From: Natronomonas sp.
GTDB lineage: Archaea; Halobacteriota; Halobacteria; Halobacteriales; Haloarculaceae
Direction: 5' to 3'
Length of the DNA: 11,216 nucleotides
NCBI GenBank assembly: GCA_007135435.1
Contig: SLIW01000267.1
Coordinates: 1-11,216 of the forward strand
Below the pieces are notes generated by a model. The model saw only the letters and a list, made by a program, of their open reading frames with translations. It was not told where the DNA came from and searched no databases. The position numbers and the translations under genes are program-made. This document shows, piece after piece, positions 5,953 to 11,216 of the stretch (within the stretch, counting starts at the first letter, position 1; every line of letters starts with the position of its first letter).

Positions 5953-6034
5953 CGAGCTCCCCCGGGATCGGTCATCGAACGCTCCCTGGAGTCGGTCATC
6001 GAACGCTCCCTCGGGTCAGTCATCGAGCTCCCCC
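5941..6034. repeat. Four tandem copies of the dppD-stop/dppF-start module
   Basis: On the minus strand a module of GGGAG, a short spacer and CGATGAC(T/C)GA recurs, placing ATGs at 6023, 5999, 5975 and 5952: spacing 24, 24 and 23 bp. The outer copies are identical over 23 bp (5941-5963 and 6012-6034). The inner copies are identical to each other over 20 bp (5968-5987 and 5992-6011). The first copy contains the last residues and stop of dppD, the last one the real dppF start, so the array looks like amplification of an originally overlapping junction. Confidence 0.92.
5949..6023 (-). CDS. Possible 24-residue mini-ORF bridging dppD and dppF
   Basis: Created by the tandem repeat. The ATG at 6023 lies inside the last codons of dppD, out of its frame. 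It opens a frame of three 8-residue units, MTDPRERS, MTDSRERS and MTDPGGAR. The stop overlaps the dppF start as ATGA. Each unit begins with its own ATG behind a GGGAG. The peptide has no recognisable function. The arrangement could keep translation coupled across the 63-bp gap, or it may be a chance by-product of 24 being a multiple of three. No sequence evidence shows that the peptide is made. Confidence 0.3.
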   Translation of the reverse strand: MTDPRERSMTDSRERSMTDPGGAR

Positions 6035-7116
6035 TCGGTGGTCGCGACGTCGACGTCTCCGATCGCGTCCGCTTCGTCTCCGAGCACGTCGTCGACGGTG
6101 ACCTGGAAGTCGAGCCCTCTGACGAGTTCGCCGCTGTACTCGAGGCAGGCCGCGCCGCGTTCGACCCCGCTCCCGGTCAGCGGCTCGCCCGTCTCGGGGT
6201 CGAGCAGTGGCGGTTGCGTCCGGGTGCAGGCCTCCTCGGCGTAGGGACACCGCGGGTGGAAGCTACAGCCGGAGGGGAGCTCGACCAGGTCCGGCATCGT
6301 CCCGGGGATCGTCTGGAGACGGTGGCTCCGCTCGCCGACCCGCGGGATGGCGCTCATGAGCCCGACCGTGTAGGGGTGCTTGGGATCGTAGTACAGCTCC
6401 TCGACGGTGGCCTTCTCGACGGGCTTGCCGGCGTACATCACCATCACGCGGTCGCACACCTCCGCGATGACCCCCAGGTCGTGGGTGATCAGCTGGATCG
6501 CGGTGTCGAACTCCTCGGCGAGGTTCTCGAGCAGGTCGAGGATCTTCGCCTCGATCGTCACGTCGAGGGCGGTCGTGGGCTCGTCGGCGATGATCAGGTC
6601 GGGGTCACACGACAGCGCCATCGCGATGATGACCCGCTGTTGCATCCCGCCGGAGAACTGGTGGGGGTAGTCGGAGTACCGCGTCTCCGGCTCCGGGATG
6701 CCGACGCTGTCGAGCAGCTGGATCGTCCGTTCGCGCACCTCGGAATCGGGGAGGTCCATGTGGTGGCGGATCGCCTCGGCGATCTGGTCGCCGACCGTGT
6801 AGACGGGGTTCAGCGCGCTCTGGGCGTCCTGGAAGATCATCGCCATCTCGTTGCCGCGGACGCGACGGACCTCCTCGTCGGTCATCTCGAGGAGGTTCTG
6901 GCCCTTGAAGATGATCTCGCCGCGCTCGATCTGGCCGGGGTTCTCGATCAGCCTGAGCAGCGACAGCGCGGTCACGCTTTTGCCAGCGCCGCTCTCGCCG
7001 ACGATGCCGAACTTCTCGCCGCGCTCGATCCGGTAGTCGAGGCCGTCGACGGCGGTGACCACGCCCTCGCCGGTGTAGAACTTGACCGTCAGGTCGTTGA
7101 CCTCGAGGAGGGCCAT
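6016..7116 (-). CDS. dppD: Peptide/nickel-type ABC transporter ATP-binding protein, DppD/OppD type
   Basis: Second ATPase of the importer, 366 residues, close to the usual 320-350 plus an acidic tail. Motifs: Walker A GESGAGKS (40-47, K46), Q-loop Q96 in MIFQDAQSALNP, signature FSGGMQQR (154-161), Walker B LIIADEP (174-180, E179) and H-loop H212. QDAQSALNP and the GGMQQRVIIAMAL wording are characteristic of the DppD branch. The C-terminal domain has the normal cysteine spacing C284, C290, C297, C324 (GCSFHPRCPYAEEAC, then AACL). This set probably ligates an iron-sulfur cluster, as reported for related mycobacterial Dpp ATPases. Residues 330-366 are an Asp/Glu-rich extension. The ATG shares its A with the TGA of dppC (TGATG), so translation is probably coupled. 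The stop lies inside the first copy of the repeat leading to dppF. Confidence 0.96.
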   Translation of the reverse strand: MALLEVNDLTVKFYTGEGVVTAVDGLDYRIERGEKFGIVGESGAGKSVTALSLLRLIENPGQIERGEIIFKGQNLLEMTDEEVRRVRGNEMAMIFQDAQSALNPVYTVGDQIAEAIRHHMDLPDSEVRERTIQLLDSVGIPEPETRYSDYPHQFSGGMQQRVIIAMALSCDPDLIIADEPTTALDVTIEAKILDLLENLAEEFDTAIQLITHDLGVIAEVCDRVMVMYAGKPVEKATVEELYYDPKHPYTVGLMSAIPRVGERSHRLQTIPGTMPDLVELPSGCSFHPRCPYAEEACTRTQPPLLDPETGEPLTGSGVERGAACLEYSGELVRGLDFQVTVDDVLGDEADAIGDVDVATTEGELDD

Positions 7117-8159
7117 CAGCCGCCACCCCCCTGGGTCATCGCGACGTCCTCCTGGGCGTCGAGGGCGTCGTTGATGCCGTCACCGACCAGGTTCATCGCC
7201 ATCACGAACAGGAAGATGGCGAGCCCCGGGTAGATCGTGGCCCACCACGGGATCCTGCCACCCGGGCCCTGCACGAGCGTCTCGAGGGTCTGGTCGAGCA
7301 TCGTCCCCCACTCGGGGGTCCCGGGCTCGAAGCCGATCCCGAGGAAGCCGAGCGCGGCGACGCCGATGACGACGGTCCCGACCGACAGCGAGGCCTGCAC
7401 GATGACCGGCGTGATCGCGTTCGGGACGATGTGTCTGAAGATGACCGAGCGGTCCCGCGCGCCGAGGGCCTTCGCGGCCATGACGTACTCGTTCTCCTTG
7501 ACCTTCAGGATCTCGCCGCGGATCAGCCGCCCGTAGGAGGCCCACCCGAAGATGGTGAACGCGGCGACCAGCTGCCAGTAGCCGCCCCCGAGCATCGCGA
7601 CGAGGACCAGCGCCAGCACCAGCCCGGGGAACGCGAAGATGACGTCGAGGATCCGCATCATGACCTCGTCGACGATCCCGCCGTAGTACCCGGAGATCGA
7701 CCCGTAGACGATGCCCACCGTCGCGGTGATCGTCACGACGATGAACCCGATGGAGACGCTGTAGCGACCCCCGACCAGGACCCGGGAGAACAGGTCACGC
7801 CCAGAGCCGTCGGTCCCCATCGGATGGGCGAGCGACGGCGGGTCGTAGCGGCCCACGTGGGCGTAGTCGGGCTGGAGGTACAGGATGGTCCGCGGGTCGT
7901 ACGGCGCCAGCGAGAAGGGCTGGACCACCACGCCCCACACCTCGACCGGCCGGGAGAAGGCGGCGACGAACGCCATCAAGAGGACGACGACGAGTCCGAA
8001 CATCGCGACCCTGTTGCGCCGGAAGTTCCGCGCGGCCCGGACCCACCGCCCCTCCGTCTCCGTTCCCTCGTAGTCTGTCCACTCGGAGAGCGGGTCGCGA
8101 TCCTCGACGGCCTGCGGATCGAACCCGGTTATCCGAATGCGTCCTCGTTGTGTTGACAT
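7116..8159 (-). CDS. dppC: Peptide-type ABC transporter permease, DppC type
   Basis: Inner membrane-spanning subunit, 347 residues (bacterial DppC about 300). The first 45 residues are a charged cytoplasmic leader. A first hydrophobic span (about 51-69) comes next. An extracellular loop follows, ending in the DppC hallmark HPMGTDGSGRDLFSR (112-126). Further spans lie at about 134-157, 174-193, 196-210, 250-276 and 305-326, the usual six. The ATPase-docking EAA loop is EYVMAAKALGARDRSVIFRH (224-243). The ATG is only 6 nt after the dppB stop, and no strong Shine-Dalgarno precedes it, suggesting translational coupling. The C-terminal tail ends in MTQGGGG, encoded by the G-run that also serves the dppD start. 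Family assignment is firm; peptide versus other small solutes is inferred from the family. Confidence 0.96.
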   Translation of the reverse strand: MSTQRGRIRITGFDPQAVEDRDPLSEWTDYEGTETEGRWVRAARNFRRNRVAMFGLVVVLLMAFVAAFSRPVEVWGVVVQPFSLAPYDPRTILYLQPDYAHVGRYDPPSLAHPMGTDGSGRDLFSRVLVGGRYSVSIGFIVVTITATVGIVYGSISGYYGGIVDEVMMRILDVIFAFPGLVLALVLVAMLGGGYWQLVAAFTIFGWASYGRLIRGEILKVKENEYVMAAKALGARDRSVIFRHIVPNAITPVIVQASLSVGTVVIGVAALGFLGIGFEPGTPEWGTMLDQTLETLVQGPGGRIPWWATIYPGLAIFLFVMAMNLVGDGINDALDAQEDVAMTQGGGG

Positions 8160-8165
8160 GGTGTG

Positions 8166-9119
8166 CTAGTCGTATCTGATTCGGGGGTCGAGCACCGCGT
8201 AGGCGATGTCGGCCAGCAGGTTGGCGATGACGAGCGCGATGCCGGTGAAGAGGGTGATCGCGAGGATCAGGTTGACTTCGCGGCCCACGACGGCGTTCAC
8301 CAGCTCGCGGCCGAGCCCGGGCCAGTTGAAGACGACCTCGACGACGACGGACCCGGCGAGGATCCCCGCGGTGAGGAACGCCGCCACCGTCGTCACCGAG
8401 ATGAGCGAGTTCCGCAGCACGTGCTTGAGGATCACCGTCCGCTCGGGGAGGCCCTTCGCGCGGGCGGCCGTCACGTAGTCCTTGTTCATCTCCTCGGCCA
8501 TCGACGAGCGCATGATCCGCATCAGGATGGCCGACGCGGCGGTCCCGATGGTGACCCCCGGGAGGATCAGGTACCACAGCATTGACGTCGAGTACAGCGG
8601 CTCCCGCGGTGCGAGCACCGACCACCAGTCGAGCCACAGCGCGAAGACGAGGATCAGCATCAGGCCGAGCCAGAAGTTCGGGATCGAGATGCCGAACAGG
8701 GCGATGAACCGGCTGACGTGGTCGCCGGCGCGGTCCTTGTTGACCGCCGCGTAGATCCCCGTCGGGATGGCGATCAGGAGCGCGAAGACCCACCCGAAGA
8801 TGCCGAGCGCGACCGTCTCGGGGAGCCGGGTCACGATGATCTCGCTGACCTCCCGGTTGCTGGCGTACACGATGCCGAAGTCACCCTGGAGGCCGTTGAT
8901 CATCCACCGGTAGTACTGGACGTACACGGGCGCGTCGAGCCCGAGGTCCGCCCTGATCCGTGCCCTGTCCGCCGCCGAGACGTGCGGATTCATCCCCACC
9001 ATGAGGTCCACCGGATCCCCCGGGGTCAGGTAGACCAGGGCGAAGGTGATGATCGAGACGCCGAACAGTATCGGGACGACCGCGAGCAGCCGTTTGAGTA
9101 TGAATCGCCTGAATCCCAT
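8166..9119 (-). CDS. dppB: Peptide-type ABC transporter permease, DppB type
   Basis: Membrane-spanning subunit, 317 residues, a normal length for DppB. It opens with RRFILKRLLAVVPILFGVSI (first span about 9-31), followed by LTPGDP and the large extracellular loop with QYYRWMINGLQGDFG (68-82), both standard for the DppB family. Spans continue at about 101-125, 137-162, 181-203, 240-263 and 282-306. The EAA loop is DYVTAARAKGLPERTVILKH (214-233), and the protein ends in the typical LADIAYAVLDPRIRYD. The ATG at 9119 is chosen because a strong Shine-Dalgarno (GGAGGAGGG, minus strand, 9124-9132) ends 4 nt before it. A TTG at 9134 is in frame but overlaps that ribosome site. It pairs with DppC to make the channel and uses a TAG stop, unlike its neighbours' TGA. 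Confidence 0.96.
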   Translation of the reverse strand: MGFRRFILKRLLAVVPILFGVSIITFALVYLTPGDPVDLMVGMNPHVSAADRARIRADLGLDAPVYVQYYRWMINGLQGDFGIVYASNREVSEIIVTRLPETVALGIFGWVFALLIAIPTGIYAAVNKDRAGDHVSRFIALFGISIPNFWLGLMLILVFALWLDWWSVLAPREPLYSTSMLWYLILPGVTIGTAASAILMRIMRSSMAEEMNKDYVTAARAKGLPERTVILKHVLRNSLISVTTVAAFLTAGILAGSVVVEVVFNWPGLGRELVNAVVGREVNLILAITLFTGIALVIANLLADIAYAVLDPRIRYD

Positions 9120-9221
9120 GTATCCCTCCTCCAAGATCGCGGAGACGCGGGGTCGACCGGATCGCCCGTCCGATCAGTTCGCCCGATCGATCCGCCCGTC
9201 CTGTTGGCCCGTTCGGTCGGC
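9120..9221 (-). promoter_or_regulatory. dppA-dppB intergenic region with Shine-Dalgarno and weak hairpin
   Basis: This is the longest gap inside the operon (102 bp). Next to dppB is the GGAGGAGGG ribosome site (9124-9132). Further up, GGATCG (9159-9164) can pair with CGATCC (9188-9193) around a 23-nt loop. The gap repeats short CCCG-centred words (for example TCGCCCG at 9162-9168 and 9179-9185). A structure between binding-protein and permease genes often lets the former be expressed more strongly, but the stem here is short and that role is an inference. Confidence 0.4.
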
Positions 9222-11189
9222 CTATCCGCCGCGCTCGAGCCAGGTGATCTGTTCGTCGAACGGCGCGTAGAGGCCGTACTCCATCAAGGTCTCGTTGAAC
9301 GGGTAGGAGCTGAAGCCCGCGACCTCGTTGTTGAAGACGGCGTTGTTCGCCGAGATGTTGATGTAGGAGGTCCCGCTGCGCTCGACGACGATCTCCCAGA
9401 TCTCGTCGTAGAGCTCCGCGCGCAGGTCGGGGTCCTCGGTGACGTCCGCCCCCTCGAGGGCGTTGTCCATCATCTCGTCGAGGTCGTCCCAGCCGACCCC
9501 GTTCGCGTTACAGCACTGCCCGATGTTCCGGGTGTGGTTGACGGCCGCACAGAAGCTGTCGGGGTTGAACGTCCCCGAGAGGCCGACGTACATCATATGG
9601 CCCCGCTCCTGGTAGTCGGGGCTCAGGATGCGCGGGACGTAGGCGCCCCACTCGTGGAGCTCGACGGTCGCCTCGAAGTAGTCGGTCTGGTTCATCGACT
9701 CGGCGATGAGCTCGACCGTCCTGACGCGGTCGTCGTTGTCGGCGTTCGTCTCCAGCTGGATCTCGATGGGCGTCTCGAGGCCCAGATCGTCGACCACCTC
9801 CTCGAGGAGCTCCTCGGCGGCGGCGGGATCGTACTCGTTCATCGGGCGGAGCGTCGCCTCGAGCGCGTCGTAGTCGGCCGTCCCGGCCCCGCGGGCGAGC
9901 TCGGGCAGCGGCGTCCAGGCCGGGTCGCGCCAGCCCTGGAAGATCTGGTCGGCCGCCTGCTGTCTGGGGATCAGGTGGTTGACCGCCCGGCGGAGCCGCT
10001 GGTCGTCCCAGGGCTCGACGTTCATCGGGTACTGCAGGAAGTCGTAGCCGCCGGCCTGGATGGAGCTCACCTGGAAGTCCTCGGACGCGTCGAAGTCGTC
10101 CAGGGTGTCGGCCGAGAGGCCGTAGGTGAGGTCGACCTCGTCGTTCTGGAGCGCCGCCGACCGCGCCGCGTCCGAGGGCACCAGGTCCATGTCGATCTCG
10201 TCGATGACGGGGCCGTCCGGGAAGTCCTCCGGGCCGTCCCACCACTCCTTGCTCTCGAGGCCGACGTTCTCGAGCCAGTAGTTCTCGTTCTTGGTGACGA
10301 TGAAGTACTGCTCGTCCTCGAACTCCTCGAAGGTGTACGGGCCCGTCCCGACGGGCGTGGTGCCCTGCCGCGGGTCGAGTTCGCCAGGCGCGAGGTCCAT
10401 GTGATCGGTCGGGAAGACCGTGACGGGGAGCTCGCGGAAGCCCTCGGCGTTGATGACCTGGGCGTACAGGTTGACGGTGTAGTCGTCCACCTCCTCGGCG
10501 TAGAGGAAGTCGTCGAAGGTCTGGGCCTCGAGCATCGAGTGCTCGTATCGCTCGTACGACCGGACGACGTTCTCGGCGGTCATCTCCTCGCCGTTGTGGA
10601 ACTCCACGCCCTCGTGGAGGTCGTACTGGAACTGCATCCCGTAGACGCCGTCGGCGACCGCGTCGGCCGTCTCGTTGACGGTGAGCACCAGCGCCGTGTC
10701 GTCGTTCTCGAGGTCGTTGTCCGGGTGCCGGACGACGATCTGCTCGTCGACGTCGATGTACCGGTTGCCGTCGTCGTCCTCGGCGACCGGCGCCTCGATC
10801 ATGTACGGCTCGTACTCGTCGCGGGAGATGTCCTGCAGGTCCACCAGCTCGAAGCTCTCGGCGAGCCACGGGTAGACGTTCCCCTCGGTGTCGCTCCGGA
10901 TCAGCGACTCGTACATGTAGTTCTGCCCGAGCGACGACGTCGTGTCGTTGCTCCCGGGCGGGTCGAACGACTGGATGTTCTCCGTGACCGCGACGCGGAG
11001 GACCCCGCCGCGCTGGATCTCCCGGTCGACCGGCGTCTCCGTCTCGTCGTCGTCGTCGGTATCGTCCGTGACGCCGTCGTCGACGTCGTCTTCCTCGGCG
11101 GCACACCCGGCGATCCCGAGCGTCACCCCAGCTCCCAACATCCCCAGTAGCTTCCGCCTAGTCTCGTCATACTTCCCCCCGGAGGGCAC
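9222..11189 (-). CDS. dppA: Peptide-binding lipoprotein of ABC transporter (SBP_bac_5), Tat exported
   Basis: Captures substrate at the cell surface for DppBC. It has 655 residues, against about 500-540 for bacterial DppA/OppA. The N-terminus has twin arginines R11-R12 in TRRKLLG, a short hydrophobic core and the lipobox I-A-G-C29, so it is a Tat lipoprotein anchored at C29. An acidic tether (about 31-57) follows. Family segments include RGGVLRVAVTENIQSFDP (60-77), YDLHEGVEFHNGEEMTAENV (189-208), VGTGPYTFEEF (280-290) and LRRAVNHLIPRQQAADQIF (399-417). About 65 residues between LAESFE and YDLHEG are extra relative to common bacterial members, and C547, C559 and C560 lie near the C-terminal lobe. 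The start is GTG; the frame stays open upstream to the window edge, so an earlier start is possible, but the Tat position fits. It is the first visible gene of the operon. Confidence 0.94.
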   Translation of the reverse strand: MPSGGKYDETRRKLLGMLGAGVTLGIAGCAAEEDDVDDGVTDDTDDDDETETPVDREIQRGGVLRVAVTENIQSFDPPGSNDTTSSLGQNYMYESLIRSDTEGNVYPWLAESFELVDLQDISRDEYEPYMIEAPVAEDDDGNRYIDVDEQIVVRHPDNDLENDDTALVLTVNETADAVADGVYGMQFQYDLHEGVEFHNGEEMTAENVVRSYERYEHSMLEAQTFDDFLYAEEVDDYTVNLYAQVINAEGFRELPVTVFPTDHMDLAPGELDPRQGTTPVGTGPYTFEEFEDEQYFIVTKNENYWLENVGLESKEWWDGPEDFPDGPVIDEIDMDLVPSDAARSAALQNDEVDLTYGLSADTLDDFDASEDFQVSSIQAGGYDFLQYPMNVEPWDDQRLRRAVNHLIPRQQAADQIFQGWRDPAWTPLPELARGAGTADYDALEATLRPMNEYDPAAAEELLEEVVDDLGLETPIEIQLETNADNDDRVRTVELIAESMNQTDYFEATVELHEWGAYVPRILSPDYQERGHMMYVGLSGTFNPDSFCAAVNHTRNIGQCCNANGVGWDDLDEMMDNALEGADVTEDPDLRAELYDEIWEIVVERSGTSYINISANNAVFNNEVAGFSSYPFNETLMEYGLYAPFDEQITWLERGG

Positions 11190-11216
11190 GTCGGTTCGTC
11201 CACCTCTGTCACTTTG

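Noticed and set aside
5941..6034. CRISPR-like reading of the four evenly spaced repeats
   Set aside because: The units are contiguous without unique spacers, contain the dppD stop and dppF start, and there are no cas genes.
5500..7233. 577-codon plus-strand open frame opposite dppD and dppF
   Set aside because: Same antisense artefact; low-complexity V/R/D/L composition and no family features, while the opposite strand has complete ABC ATPase motifs.
9120..9134. TTG start at 9134 for dppB
   Set aside because: It would translate the strong Shine-Dalgarno that sits correctly in front of the ATG at 9119.
8718..11150. Very long open frame (810 codons) on the plus strand opposite dppA and part of dppB
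   Set aside because: It is antisense to clear transporter genes, has runs of V, R, D and L with no recognisable domain, and arises because stop codons are rare in the complement of GC-rich genes.

Overview
The window looks like chromosomal DNA of a haloarchaeon (class Halobacteria). GC content is high throughout and the predicted proteins are strongly acidic and Asp/Glu-rich. The substrate-binding protein carries a Tat lipoprotein signal. Single genes have TATA-like A/T boxes 27-29 nt before the chosen start codon, which fits leaderless transcription. I cannot assign a genus from the sequence alone.

Layout. At the left edge, on the minus strand, is the N-terminal 359 codons of a HerA-like (DUF87/HAS-barrel) ATPase that runs off the window. 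It is divergently transcribed from a small GNAT acetyltransferase (plus). The GNAT gene converges on a haloarchaeal DUF5813-type protein (minus). A 326-bp gene-free stretch (2345-2670) follows, packed with short hairpins and repeats. It ends at a tRNA-Leu(UAA) gene (minus). A divergently oriented plus-strand gene then encodes a small membrane protein with a Cys-rich, zinc-ribbon-like C-terminus. It converges on a minus-strand BsuPI-like beta-sandwich protein.

The right 60% (4570-11189, minus strand) is a five-gene peptide/nickel-type (PepT family) ABC import operon, read from right to left: dppA (Tat lipoprotein binding protein), dppB and dppC (permeases), dppD and dppF (ATPases). The genes are close or overlapping: dppC stop and dppD start share one base, and dppB and dppC are 6 nt apart. 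The binding protein would capture peptide outside the cell, DppB/DppC would form the channel, and DppD/DppF would drive transport. Substrate specificity cannot be read from the sequence.

Most of the window is ordinary. The most unusual structure is at the dppD-dppF junction. There the overlapping stop/start module (GGGAG plus an ATG) has been tandemly copied four times at 24, 24 and 23 bp spacing. The copies create a 24-codon mini-ORF that starts inside the end of dppD and ends by an ATGA overlap with dppF. A second, unrelated 23-bp tandem duplication covers the dppF stop codon. DppF also has an insertion of about 100 residues in its C-terminal Cys-containing domain. The hairpin array downstream of the tRNA also deserves a look. 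I found no CRISPR array, insertion sequence or defence/toxin system.
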